Assembly: GCF_007751715.1 (NCBI RefSeq)
Contig: NZ_CP036292.1
Coordinates: 1 to 64,000 of the forward strand
Length of the DNA stretch: 64,000 nt
DNA from: Rosistilla oblonga
GTDB lineage: Bacteria; Planctomycetota; Planctomycetia; Pirellulales; Pirellulaceae
Reading direction: 5' to 3'
The position numbers and the translations under genes are program-made. Each line of letters starts with the position of its first letter. Positions within the stretch are counted from its first letter, which is position 1. Shown here piece by piece: positions 7,147-15,689 of this stretch. The notes under the pieces are model-generated. The model made no database searches and was not told the origin of the DNA. It saw only the letters and a program-made list of their open reading frames with translations.

Positions 7147-8382
7147 TCATCGATACGGTATCACGCGGCCGATGATCTGGTCGCGGGAGATCGGCAGCGG
7201 ATCGGTTCGGCTGTCGATCGAAACCGGAACATTGTCCCCCACAACAAAATAGCCCCGCTCGGGCAATGCGGTCGCCGCACTCCATCGATCGATCGCATCG
7301 GGATGCCACCAATGCAGATCGCGATCGACTCGCAAGTTGCCAATCGTTACCGGATGTTCCGCCGATCGACATGCAATCGCAATCGGTTGCTTCGCATCGA
7401 CTGGCGGTTTGGAATCGGAGACGATCGGATCGACGACGTGCGATTGGCCGTTGATAGCCAGCCACAGCTGGCCGTCGATATGAGCGACCGTCAAATGATC
7501 GTCGCTGCGACTGCGAGTTCGCCACGTCTTGGGTTTCGTTTCCGAAGCGTTCACGGTCGTCCAACCTTCGGCCGATCGTAAGATGGTGACGCTCAAGACC
7601 CGATCGCGAACCCAGAGCGAGATCGTTAGCTCCGAATCCGGCACCGCGGAACATTCCATTTGCACGATCAGATCGTCGACGGGAACCATCTGTCGGGAGA
7701 CCTGCTGGTTCCCCGGATAATCGTCCATCACCTGCTCGGGGCGATTGTTTTGGTAGATCTGGACGTGATGGTAGACCAATGGCGAATGGGCGTCGGATGA
7801 AGCGGCTTCGCACCGAAAACCATCCGCTAGCTTGGTCCAATCGTCGTCATCGCAGCGCCATCGCGAGACGTCTTGCTTGCGGAATCGATCGTCATCGACG
7901 GGGATCGACGTCGCCAAAGCCTGAGATAACGATCGACGAATCGGTTGCCCCGACGCGAACAGATCGCCATGAGCCAGCTCGATCGATTCTCCGGGAAGCC
8001 CCAACAGCCGTTTGACCGAAAGGGATCCATCGTCGTCGGTGAACGCAACCCAATCGAAGCGTTTCGGTTTTTGAAACCAATAGGCCGCTGTGTCGATGAC
8101 AACTCGATCACCTCGATCGACTTGCACAGTTTCGATTCTCTGGCGGGTTCCGCATTGGAAGCACGTGACGTGTCGAGGCGGTTTGTCGCCGCGAACGACA
8201 ACTCGTAGATCGATCCCACAACCGCTGCAGCGAAGCGTCGCCGAAGGGCCCCACAGCGTGGGTGCCATCGATTCACTGGCGACCAGCAGCGGGCGAACCA
8301 GCCCGCGGAACATCGCGATCCGGACCGCGACGGGGATCAGCACAAGGCACACCAGCACGGGCCACGCGAAACGCCGGTTCAC
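7147..8382 (-). CDS. lepB: Signal peptidase I (S26) with inserted zinc ribbon and extra domain
   Basis: Membrane serine protease that removes Sec signal peptides. Numbered from the GTG at 8382: one TM at about 6-24, catalytic S38 in SESMAPTL, general-base K124 in VKRLLGLPGE, and the C-terminal GDN...SIDSR box (382-392). Between Ser and Lys lies a zinc-ribbon-like pair CSGC (52-55) and CFQC (74-77). Between Lys and the GDN box there are about 240 extra residues, partly beta-rich (LTISLWVRD, LWLAINGQ) and resembling a concanavalin-like module. Total 411 aa, far longer than a minimal enzyme. The GTG overlaps the TGA of the upstream gene (GTGA). A longer reading from 8481 would overlap that gene by about 100 nt and is less likely. 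lepB is used in the family sense. Confidence 0.82.
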   Translation of the reverse strand: MNRRFAWPVLVCLVLIPVAVRIAMFRGLVRPLLVASESMAPTLWGPSATLRCSGCGIDLRVVVRGDKPPRHVTCFQCGTRQRIETVQVDRGDRVVIDTAAYWFQKPKRFDWVAFTDDDGSLSVKRLLGLPGESIELAHGDLFASGQPIRRSLSQALATSIPVDDDRFRKQDVSRWRCDDDDWTKLADGFRCEAASSDAHSPLVYHHVQIYQNNRPEQVMDDYPGNQQVSRQMVPVDDLIVQMECSAVPDSELTISLWVRDRVLSVTILRSAEGWTTVNASETKPKTWRTRSRSDDHLTVAHIDGQLWLAINGQSHVVDPIVSDSKPPVDAKQPIAIACRSAEHPVTIGNLRVDRDLHWWHPDAIDRWSAATALPERGYFVVGDNVPVSIDSRTDPLPISRDQIIGRVIPYR

Positions 8383-8798
8383 CAACCCAGCGCCCAGTCG
8401 CACGTCGGTGGTTCGATCGATGCCATTGCGACGGGATCGGGGATGGTCAACCGACCGTTGCGGAAGGTGACAAACAGACACAGCCCCAACTGGATCGGCA
8501 GTGGCTGTAGATCGATTTGTTGTTGGGGCAAACGCAGCCCTTGGGAATTGGGCAGCGAGAAATAATGGTAGTTCGGATCGCAGCCGCGGTAGCCGAAGAA
8601 GTCGAGCGATGCGGCAGCTTGACGAAGCTCGGGCAGATCGATGTCGTAGAGGTCCGGCGGCGGAGCGGTGTGGAAACCCAACGATGCTAGCAACATCACT
8701 CCCGCGCCGGCTGCTGGCACTCGAAAGACGACGCCTCGACTCAACGGCACCGCCGATGCTGTTGATTTTTCTTCCATGATATCGATTTCAGTCATCAT
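8379..8798 (-). CDS. Hypothetical membrane-anchored protein
   Basis: 139 aa with no family I recognise. One hydrophobic segment at about residues 21-42 (VVFRVPAAGAGVMLLASLGF) suggests membrane anchoring; the rest is a Pro/Gln/Leu-rich domain with two ATG codons at the start. GGAAGG sits 4 nt before the first ATG (8798), a good ribosome site. The stop overlaps the signal peptidase start by 3 nt and the start directly abuts the stop of the small gene upstream, so the three look translationally coupled. A role tied to the peptidase is inferred from context only. Confidence 0.6.
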   Translation of the reverse strand: MMTEIDIMEEKSTASAVPLSRGVVFRVPAAGAGVMLLASLGFHTAPPPDLYDIDLPELRQAAASLDFFGYRGCDPNYHYFSLPNSQGLRLPQQQIDLQPLPIQLGLCLFVTFRNGRLTIPDPVAMASIEPPTCDWALGW

Positions 8799-9044
8799 CT
8801 AACCTTCCGCTGCGGCATACTCCATTAAGGCTATTTCGGTCGGCAAGACGAAGGTTCGTCCGATCCCGAGATGAATCGCCAGTTTGCTGCTCGACCATCC
8901 AACGATCGAGCTGTCGAAGTTCGGATTGTAGTCGTCCGGTTGGGCATTGAAACGGAAAAATGGAAAGAACCTGCGGCGCAAAACGCCGCACCGCTGTACA
9001 AGCGCTCTCGACTCCCAACGCAACTGCAGCTTTTTCCAGGGCAT
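8799..9044 (-). CDS. Small hypothetical protein
   Basis: 81 aa with no recognised domain. The first third is basic; the rest (NFDSSIVGWSSSKLAIHLGIGRTFVLPTE) looks like folded protein sequence. Its TAG is immediately followed by the ATG of the next gene, a coupling pattern. The start at 9044 lacks a clear Shine-Dalgarno and the true start could differ. It is diverged from the MoxR gene across less than 200 bp that must contain both promoters. Confidence 0.4.
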   Translation of the reverse strand: MPWKKLQLRWESRALVQRCGVLRRRFFPFFRFNAQPDDYNPNFDSSIVGWSSSKLAIHLGIGRTFVLPTEIALMEYAAAEG

Positions 9045-9229
9045 GGCAACTCCGTTTTGTATCGCAAGAATGTTGCGGCTTCCAAAACGGATTCCTTCGG
9101 CTGAGATCGATCAAATAGTTGCCGCGGCCTTTGGCATCGGGGATACTTGATGGGCCGATGCGATTCGTCGAGCATCCCCGTTCGACGGCGACTCGGTTCG
9201 ATCAGATCACCCCACCTCTCGGAGCGAAC

Positions 9230-10234
9230 GTGACCATAGCTATCGAATCCGCGGAAGAAGAAGCCGAGATCGTCCAGCAGTTACGCCAGGGGCGAAGTGC
9301 GATCGAATCGGAACTGGCCAAGGTGATCATCGGGCAACAGGACGTGATCGAACAATTGATCATCAGCCTGTTCGCCGGCGGACATTGTCTGATCACCGGA
9401 GCACCGGGTTTGGCCAAGACGCTGTTGGTCAGTTCGGTCGCCAAGATCTTTCACCTCGATTTCCAACGGATCCAGTTCACTCCCGATCTGATGCCGGCGG
9501 ACATCACCGGAACCGAGATCCTCGAGGACCTTGGCGATGGTCGGCGGGCGATGAAGTTTGTCCGCGGTCCGATCTTCGGCAACGTGATCCTCGCCGACGA
9601 GATCAACCGTACGCCGCCGAAGACCCAAGCGGCACTGTTGGAAGCGATGCAGGAACACCAGGTGACCGCCGCCGGTTCGCGGCATCCGCTGCCCGAACCC
9701 TTCTTCGTTTTGGCGACGCAAAACCCTATCGAAATGGAAGGGACCTATCCGCTGCCCGAAGCGCAATTGGACCGCTTTCTGTTTAACGTGCTGATCGATT
9801 ACCTGCCGCACGAAGATGAATTGGCAGTCGTGATGCAGACGACGTCGAAAAAAGCCGAACCGATCCAGCCGCTGTTTACCGGCGTCGACGTGCTGAAATT
9901 CCAAGAGGTGGTCCGGCGGGTGCCGATCGCCAAGGAAGTCGCTTCGTACGCGGTCCAGCTGGCAGCGGCAACACGTCCCAATCGCGAGGGATCGCTCGAC
10001 TTCATCAACCAATGGGTGACATGGGGAGCGGGAACGCGAGCCGCTCAAACGCTGGTCCTCGGTGCCAAAGCCCGCGCACTTCTGAACGGTCATTCCCACG
10101 TCTCGCTGGAAGATATCCGTGCGTTGGCGAAACCGACGCTCCGGCATCGCGTGTTGTTGGGATACAAAGCGGAAGCCGAAGGGATCACCGTCGACCAGAC
10201 GATCCAACGGCTGCTGGATACCACGCTGGCATGA
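9230..10234 (+). CDS. MoxR-family AAA+ ATPase
   Basis: Cytosolic AAA+ chaperone-like ATPase. Walker A is GAPGLAKT, Walker B is VILADEINR, followed by the MoxR hallmark PPKTQAALLEAMQEHQVT and sensor segment FVLATQNPIEMEGTYPLPEAQLDRF. MoxR proteins act with VWA-domain partners in maturing protein complexes or in envelope stress. The GTG at 9230 is chosen because GGAG lies 5 nt upstream and the protein then has the usual length (334 aa); in-frame starts at 9161 (ATG) and 9119 (TTG) are possible. The stop overlaps the DUF58 start (ATGA), giving a coupled MoxR-DUF58-BatA operon. Confidence 0.9.
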   Translation: MTIAIESAEEEAEIVQQLRQGRSAIESELAKVIIGQQDVIEQLIISLFAGGHCLITGAPGLAKTLLVSSVAKIFHLDFQRIQFTPDLMPADITGTEILEDLGDGRRAMKFVRGPIFGNVILADEINRTPPKTQAALLEAMQEHQVTAAGSRHPLPEPFFVLATQNPIEMEGTYPLPEAQLDRFLFNVLIDYLPHEDELAVVMQTTSKKAEPIQPLFTGVDVLKFQEVVRRVPIAKEVASYAVQLAAATRPNREGSLDFINQWVTWGAGTRAAQTLVLGAKARALLNGHSHVSLEDIRALAKPTLRHRVLLGYKAEAEGITVDQTIQRLLDTTLA

Positions 10235-11190
10235 GTGCTTCGTCAAACGACGCTCCGGCGCAAATCGATCCCAGCTCGCTGATGCGGATCAAGAATCTGC
10301 AACTGCGAGCGAAAACGGTGGTCGAAGGTTTTTATAACGGCTTGCACCGCAGCCCCTTCCACGGGTTTTCGGTGGAGTTCAGCGAATACCGTCCGTACAC
10401 GCTCGGCGACGATCCGCGGACGCTCGATTGGAAACTGTTCGCCCGCAGCGATCGGTACTACATCAAACGCTACGAAGACGAAACCAACCGTCGCTGCTAT
10501 CTGATGGTCGACCAAAGCAAGTCGATGGGCTTCGGATCGCTCGACTACACGAAAGCCGACTACACGCGGACGCTCGCCGCCACGCTGGCCCATTTCCTGA
10601 CCCAGCAACGCGACGCGGTCGGATTGATGACGTTCGATCGGAAGGTCAACGAATTCATCGCCGCTCGGCATCGCCCCGGCCACATGAACCGCTTGCTCGG
10701 CAGCCTCGATCAGTCCTTTGTAGGATCCGGCACCGATCTCTCCGAACCGTTGGAACAACTGGCCGCGTTGGTCAGCAAACGTGGGCTGATCATCTTGATC
10801 TCCGATCTGTTGGCTCCCATCGACATGCTTCGCACGCGGTTGGCTTACCTGCGGTCTCGCGGTCATGAGATGATGATCTTGCGAGTCAACGATCCCGCCG
10901 AAATCGAATTCACCCTGCCGCAAGCCGCAATGATCCGCGACATGGAAACGGGAAAGGAGCTGTACATCGATCCCGAGGTCGCCAAGGCGCAGTACCAAGC
11001 AAATTTTAAAGAGCACGAAACCCAGCTGATCGCGATCTGCGAATCGCTCGGTATCGACCTGACGCAGATGGTCACCAACCAACCGATGGACGAAGCGCTG
11101 TACCAGTTGTTGAGTCTGCAGACGCGTCGCAGTCGCGGTCCGCAGCGCGGGGGAAGCCTTTCGGCCGCGGCGAGAGGAGCAGCGACATGA
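10231..11190 (+). CDS. DUF58 domain protein (VWA-like)
   Basis: 319 aa. The DUF58 signature is clear: FSEYRPYTLGDDPRTLDWKL followed by ARSDRYYIKRYEDETN near residues 50-85. Next is a VWA-like fold with the MIDAS-type motif MVDQSKSMGFG and SGTDLSEPL. No TM segment is visible, so it is probably cytosolic or peripheral. It starts in a 4-nt ATGA overlap with moxR and ends in an ATGA overlap with the BatA-like gene. In characterised systems MoxR, DUF58 and BatA proteins act together; the substrate is unknown here. Confidence 0.9.
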   Translation: MSASSNDAPAQIDPSSLMRIKNLQLRAKTVVEGFYNGLHRSPFHGFSVEFSEYRPYTLGDDPRTLDWKLFARSDRYYIKRYEDETNRRCYLMVDQSKSMGFGSLDYTKADYTRTLAATLAHFLTQQRDAVGLMTFDRKVNEFIAARHRPGHMNRLLGSLDQSFVGSGTDLSEPLEQLAALVSKRGLIILISDLLAPIDMLRTRLAYLRSRGHEMMILRVNDPAEIEFTLPQAAMIRDMETGKELYIDPEVAKAQYQANFKEHETQLIAICESLGIDLTQMVTNQPMDEALYQLLSLQTRRSRGPQRGGSLSAAARGAAT

Positions 11191-13259
11191 GTTTCCTCGC
11201 TCCGCTGTACGCTCTGGGGGCATTGGCGATCGCGTTGCCGATCTTGTTCCACTTGATCCGCCGCCGACCCAAGGCGCAAGCGGAATTCAGTTCGCTGATG
11301 TTCTTGACCCAGTCGCCGCCGCGGCTGACGCGGCGCAGCCGCTTGGATCAGTGGCCGCTGCTGTTGCTGCGGGCGTTGGCGATCCTGTTGCTGGCGTTGG
11401 CCTTTGCCCGTCCCTTCTTGCGGTCGATGGCCCAACAGGAGACCGATCCGATCGGGCGGCGAGTTGTCGTGTTGGTCGATACCAGCGGCAGCATGTTGCG
11501 GGGCGATCTCTGGCAACAGGCACAACAACAGGTCGCGTCGGTCACCGACGATTTGGCGGCAAACGATCAGATCGCGTTGCTGACCTATGACTCCGCTGTC
11601 ACATCGGTAGTCAGCTGGGATGATCAAGCGGTCGGCGGGGCGAGTTCGCAAGCCGAACGAATCCGCCGGGCGATGGCCGACATCACGCCAAGCCATGGCG
11701 GATCGGATCTTGGATCCGCGTTGATCGCCGCGGCAGACATCCTGCACAACACGGCTGAATCGATCGAAGAGGGAGACGTTGCCGCCGGGGAGATCGTGAT
11801 TGTCAGCGATCTGCAGGAAGGGAACGACCTGATTCCGCTGCAACAATACCAATGGCCGGCATCGATTGCTGTATCGATCGCGTCGGTCGAGTCCGCTGAA
11901 AAAGGGAACCTCAGCGCAGTCGTGCTGCCTCAACCTGTCGCGAGCGGCGAATCGAAGCAGCCTCAGTTGCGGGTTCGATTTCACAACACAAGCGATTCGG
12001 TCAACGATCAATTCATGTACTTTTGGGAAGGTGGCAAAGAGGGCGAGGATCGGATCGTGCAGGTTCCGCCGGGGGAGAGCCGCGTTGTGACGGTCGATCC
12101 GCCGACGGGGACGCAGCATGTGTTGCGATTTGTCGGCGACCCGCAGGCTTTCGATAATCAAGTTTATGTCGCCTTGCCGCCGAAATTGCAGCAGCGCGTG
12201 TTGTATGTCGGTTCGCAGGCGGAAGATCCGCAGAGCGGGCTGTTCTACTTTCTCAACCAAGCGACGTTGGGGAACGCTCGCCGCGAAGTCGCGATTGAAC
12301 AAGTGGAACCCGGCGGGCTGCCGGCGGAATTGAAACCTCAGCAAACGCCGTTGGTGATCGTTGCCGACGTGGTCCCGTCCGCTGCGATGGCGGGTCTAAA
12401 ACAATACCTCGGCGACGGTGGGCATCTGTTGTTTGTGATCGATGCGGATCCGAAAGACGATCCCGCGATCGCCGCTTCGCTGCGGGAGCTCTCCGATTCG
12501 CCATCGCTTGCGATCGAAGAAGCCAAGGTCGGCGACTATGCCATGCTGGCGAAGATCGATTTCCAACATCCGCTGTTCGCCCCCTTTGCCGATCCCAAAT
12601 ACAACGACTTCACCAAGATCCGGTTCTGGTCGCACCGACGGTTAACGCTGGCGGAGGAGGATGGTTGGCAAACGGTTGCGGAGTTCGACGACAACGATCC
12701 GGCATTGCTCCAGCGATCGATCGGGGCAGGTCGGCTGTGGATTCTGACCGCTGGATGGCAACCGCAGCAGAGTCAGTTGGCACTGTCGACCAAGTTTGTC
12801 CCACTGATCTCAGGGATGCTCGATCAAGGTCCCAACCGCTCGCCCCTGCAAGCCAGTTACGCGATCGGAACAGAGGGTGCATTGCCGGTGACGCCGCCGT
12901 GTGAACTGGTGTCGCCCGACGGAACGCGTCGCGAAATCGAAGCCGATCTTCGCTTGGAAGAACTGAAACAGCCGGGCGTCTATCGGTTGATCCAGAGTGG
13001 CGTCGAAAGCAGTTTTGCGATGAACCTGCCCGAAAGCGAAAGCCGCACTGTCGCGATCGGAGCAGACCAATTGGAGCAGTACGGATTGCAGATGCAGCGG
13101 AGCGAATCGGCGGAACAGATCGCCGACCGCCAGCGACAACTGCAAGATGTCCAACTGGAAAGCCAGCAGAAGATCTGGCAATGGATGATCTTCGCCGCCC
13201 TCGGCATCTTGGTTACCGAAACCTGGCTCGGCGGATACCTAGCCGGACGGAAAGGGTAG
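11187..13259 (+). CDS. BatA-like membrane protein with VWA domain
   Basis: 690 aa. The N-terminus is the BatA N-terminal module: a first TM (about 4-22), the basic HLIRRRPKAQAEFSSLMFL segment, and a second TM (about 56-73) followed by FARPFL. Then comes a VWA domain with the MIDAS motif VDTSGSM near residue 97. The long following region (about 250-620) is mostly beta and probably extracytoplasmic. A last hydrophobic helix at about 660-680 (MIFAALGILVTETWLGGYLAG) re-anchors it. Coupling to DUF58 by ATGA overlap supports a MoxR-controlled envelope complex. The exact role is unknown. Confidence 0.88.
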   Translation: MSFLAPLYALGALAIALPILFHLIRRRPKAQAEFSSLMFLTQSPPRLTRRSRLDQWPLLLLRALAILLLALAFARPFLRSMAQQETDPIGRRVVVLVDTSGSMLRGDLWQQAQQQVASVTDDLAANDQIALLTYDSAVTSVVSWDDQAVGGASSQAERIRRAMADITPSHGGSDLGSALIAAADILHNTAESIEEGDVAAGEIVIVSDLQEGNDLIPLQQYQWPASIAVSIASVESAEKGNLSAVVLPQPVASGESKQPQLRVRFHNTSDSVNDQFMYFWEGGKEGEDRIVQVPPGESRVVTVDPPTGTQHVLRFVGDPQAFDNQVYVALPPKLQQRVLYVGSQAEDPQSGLFYFLNQATLGNARREVAIEQVEPGGLPAELKPQQTPLVIVADVVPSAAMAGLKQYLGDGGHLLFVIDADPKDDPAIAASLRELSDSPSLAIEEAKVGDYAMLAKIDFQHPLFAPFADPKYNDFTKIRFWSHRRLTLAEEDGWQTVAEFDDNDPALLQRSIGAGRLWILTAGWQPQQSQLALSTKFVPLISGMLDQGPNRSPLQASYAIGTEGALPVTPPCELVSPDGTRREIEADLRLEELKQPGVYRLIQSGVESSFAMNLPESESRTVAIGADQLEQYGLQMQRSESAEQIADRQRQLQDVQLESQQKIWQWMIFAALGILVTETWLGGYLAGRKG

Positions 13260-13371
13260 ATCGAGAGTGACGAGGTGCGTGGAGAGAAGAGAGTTATCAT
13301 TGGCGCGTCGCTCCCCTCACCCACGAACGCTTTTCCCCGCAAAGCCAGCGTTGGGGGGAAAGACGCGATCC

Positions 13372-13425
13372 TAAAGCCGCGGATGCGGCGACCGCATAAA
13401 GCCTGTGGCGGAAGCCACAGGATCG
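13372..13425 (-). repeat. Dispersed structured repeat, copy D (partial)
   Basis: Read on the minus strand this matches the distal half of copies A-C: a short GC hairpin, then GCTTTATGCG and a second palindrome GCATCCGC. The hairpin is CCTGTGGC and GCCACAGG around a 4-nt loop (13402-13421). In A-C the same stem is CCTGCGGC/GCCGCAGG, so one C-G pair has become T-A with both sides changed. It lies just downstream of fhcB in the same orientation, as A-C do for their upstream genes. Confidence 0.7.
13402..13421 (-). terminator. Putative terminator hairpin downstream of fhcB
   Basis: Perfect 8-bp stem with a 4-nt loop, followed on the minus strand by GCTTTAT. It lies about 80 bp past the fhcB stop. 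The T-run is short, so efficiency is uncertain. Confidence 0.45.
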
Positions 13426-13499
13426 CTTTCGTTCGCGAAGATTCGTCTCATTTGCGGGCAAATAAACTGCCGCTGCCGCAACAAGGTAGATGTCGCTAT

Positions 13500-14828
13500 C
13501 TAAGCCAAGCCGTTTGTCAGATCTGCGAGTATCTTGGCGTCGGTTGGTAGTTTTGTTGGGAGCATGGCGTGCAGCGCGATCGGCACGTTGTCCATCCGAA
13601 AGGTCGTTCCGGATGCGTGTAGCCCGTAGACCGCGGTGCGGAATTCGACCGTCGGCTGAAACGGCGATTGGGCGGCGGGATGGTCCAACAGAATGGTCGG
13701 GATCGATTCCAGATGTTTTCGCGCGGCCGCGGAGAACCGAGGGATCGTTTCGGCACCCACCAAGACCGCCGCGTCGACATCGCCTCGCGCCAGCAGCCCA
13801 TCCGCAGAGAACTCGCTCGGATTGTGACGCGGGTAACCGCAAGAGAAATCGACGGCAAATGGATATCCGGTCTGCCAACATAGAACGTTATCCGCTCCCG
13901 AAACCTCCCCGTGCCGCCCCATCCGCCGGGCCGTGAATCGGGCGAACGCGTTGAGTTCGGCGACCAATTGCAGCAGTGCCGCGATGTTCACGTGATCGAT
14001 CGGAGCTGCGGTCGATGATTCGCTGTCGCCACCACCGCCGAGTCCCAGTCCAAAAAAGAAGACTCCATATTTGCAGCTCTTCATCAGCGGAACCAGTTGT
14101 TGCAGCGGTGCCGGTACATCGGCGACTTGGTCTCCACGGACGAGCCGTCGCAGTATGGAAAGGGTCTCAAAATCTTGGCCCGGCTGGATCGCAATCGTGA
14201 TGTCCGGCTTTATTCCCTCGGCGTCCAATCGGCATTGTTCGACTTGTCCTGCGGTTCCGATCATCACCACCGTGCGGTCGGCTCGTCCGCCGGGCAACCA
14301 ACGGCCGCGGGGGTGAATCGAATAACGCTCCGCATGTCGCGGATGGGAGCTCGCCGGATCGCAGCCCCAGAAGATGACGAGATCGGCGCGATTGCGGATC
14401 TCGCCCAGCGTGCAGGTCACTTCGCCAAACTCCTGCAATGCCATGATCGCCGCGGAGTGATCCAACGAAGCGGTCGTATCGGCCACGCCGCCCAAAGCGT
14501 CCGCCAGAGCGATCGCCGCGCGTTGACCGGGCGTCGCACTTTGGGAAAGTCCATAGATCAGCGGGTAGTCCGCCGCGCGAAGGATCTCGACCGCCACGGC
14601 GATGGCGGAATCGTAGTCGACAGTGACTCCAGCGACCTGCGGCCCGCGGGGCGACGATTCGCATCGCGTGCGAAACCACTGCTCTCCGCGCGGGCAAGCC
14701 GGTTCGAACGACAAAAGCCGATCGCCGTCAAACTGCACGGAAAGATCATCGCAGAGACAACTGCAACCCGGACAGGCGACGTGATTCCAGGTTTCGGACA
14801 AGCGGCAACTCCGGTCGAACAGTAGCAC
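13500..14828 (-). CDS. fhcB: Formylmethanofuran dehydrogenase subunit B (FhcB/FwdB-like)
   Basis: 442-aa molybdopterin-family subunit of the formyltransferase/hydrolase complex, which handles formyl groups in tetrahydromethanopterin-linked C1 oxidation. The N-terminus has ACPGCSCLCDD (C19, C22, C24, C26) and C45 in FEPACPRGEQW, the expected Fe-S region. Downstream are IYGLSQSATPGQR, LVIFWGCDPASSHPRH, GRHGEVSGADNVLCWQTGYPFAVDFS and the C-terminal AVYGLHASGTTFRMDNVPI, all typical of FhcB. The start is GTG at 14828; a start at the LSET codon (TTG) is possible. No fhcA, fhcC, fhcD or H4MPT gene is nearby, so the gene stands alone here. Confidence 0.88.
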   Translation of the reverse strand: MLLFDRSCRLSETWNHVACPGCSCLCDDLSVQFDGDRLLSFEPACPRGEQWFRTRCESSPRGPQVAGVTVDYDSAIAVAVEILRAADYPLIYGLSQSATPGQRAAIALADALGGVADTTASLDHSAAIMALQEFGEVTCTLGEIRNRADLVIFWGCDPASSHPRHAERYSIHPRGRWLPGGRADRTVVMIGTAGQVEQCRLDAEGIKPDITIAIQPGQDFETLSILRRLVRGDQVADVPAPLQQLVPLMKSCKYGVFFFGLGLGGGGDSESSTAAPIDHVNIAALLQLVAELNAFARFTARRMGRHGEVSGADNVLCWQTGYPFAVDFSCGYPRHNPSEFSADGLLARGDVDAAVLVGAETIPRFSAAARKHLESIPTILLDHPAAQSPFQPTVEFRTAVYGLHASGTTFRMDNVPIALHAMLPTKLPTDAKILADLTNGLA

Positions 14829-14985
14829 GGTAAAACGTTGTGGTGGAGACGAGCGGCAGGGGGCGGCCGATCGCGAGACTTAAAATAAGGATATCGAAAA
14901 TTGACAGTGGGCGTCAGCGCCGCTAGGCTGGATTCCTCAGTTGGGGTATTCCGGGTTCCTTCTTTTCTCCCGAGATCCGTTGATC

Positions 14986-15444
14986 GTGTTGCGTCTTGTC
15001 ACTCTTCGCTGTCTGATCGTCGCGGTCGTTGCTTGTATGGCAACGAGCGAATCGGCGTGGGCCAGCTGTGGAGATTGGCTGGCCAATCCGCTGCCATCGC
15101 ATTCCCGCGGTCTGGCTTTGGGCGGATCGGCTCCGATCCAAAACACGCTGACGTTTACGGTTCGCGACGCAGCAAACCACTCGCTCGGGCAGGGTTCCCT
15201 TTTATCGGACCGTTCGCCGCTGCGGCCTTGCGATTGTCGAGGGCCCCAGTGCCAAGCGGCTCCTGGTCTGCCGAGTCTCCCGACGGCTCCCGCACCAACA
15301 TCCGAGCGAGATTCTCAGCAATTGGGGATCGACGCTGCCTATTTGCTTCCGGGAATGATCGACGCATCTTCCCTCACCGCCATGTCGTCGCTTCGTCCTT
15401 GCGACGGGTTCTCTTTGGGCATCCAACGGCCGCCTCGCGGGTAG
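14986..15444 (+). CDS. Hypothetical secreted protein
   Basis: From the GTG at 14986 the product is 152 aa with a clean Sec signal peptide: basic start, hydrophobic core CLIVAVVACMA, and cleavage after SAWA before SCGDWLA. The mature part is Pro/Ser-rich with a CDCRGPQC cluster that could form disulfides or bind metal. I recognise no family. In-frame starts at 14941 or 14989 (TTG) are alternatives. A long overlapping frame at 14901-15599 lacks such features and was discounted. Confidence 0.5.
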   Translation: MLRLVTLRCLIVAVVACMATSESAWASCGDWLANPLPSHSRGLALGGSAPIQNTLTFTVRDAANHSLGQGSLLSDRSPLRPCDCRGPQCQAAPGLPSLPTAPAPTSERDSQQLGIDAAYLLPGMIDASSLTAMSSLRPCDGFSLGIQRPPRG

Positions 15445-15689
15445 CGCATCTCACGCGTTATCCAGTAACGTTTCCCAGGCCTTTTGAGTCTGCCGGTTCC
15501 ACTGTAAAGGTATCGGTGGGCAAACCTGAGAACGTTGGTCGTGGGTTGGTCTTTTGGACCGATTCACTTCGGCCGCGACTCCGCCCCCGCAATCGCTGAA
15601 GCGAAGCGGAACGCCGAGTCGAATCGGGCATGGAACGCGCGTGATCGCTTCGCCTTCTTCGCTAGCGTTCCCCCATCTCGAGATCCCTC

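Larger units (their letters stand above)
13260..13499. other. Convergent intergenic region with a partial structured repeat
   Basis: 240 bp between the BatA-like gene (+) and fhcB (-). No gene was found. It carries copy D of the dispersed repeat, oriented with fhcB, described separately. Confidence 0.6.

Noticed and set aside
10863-12344. 493-aa minus-strand ORF opposite the DUF58 and BatA genes
   Set aside because: Overlaps well-supported plus-strand genes; Gln/Arg-rich antisense translation.
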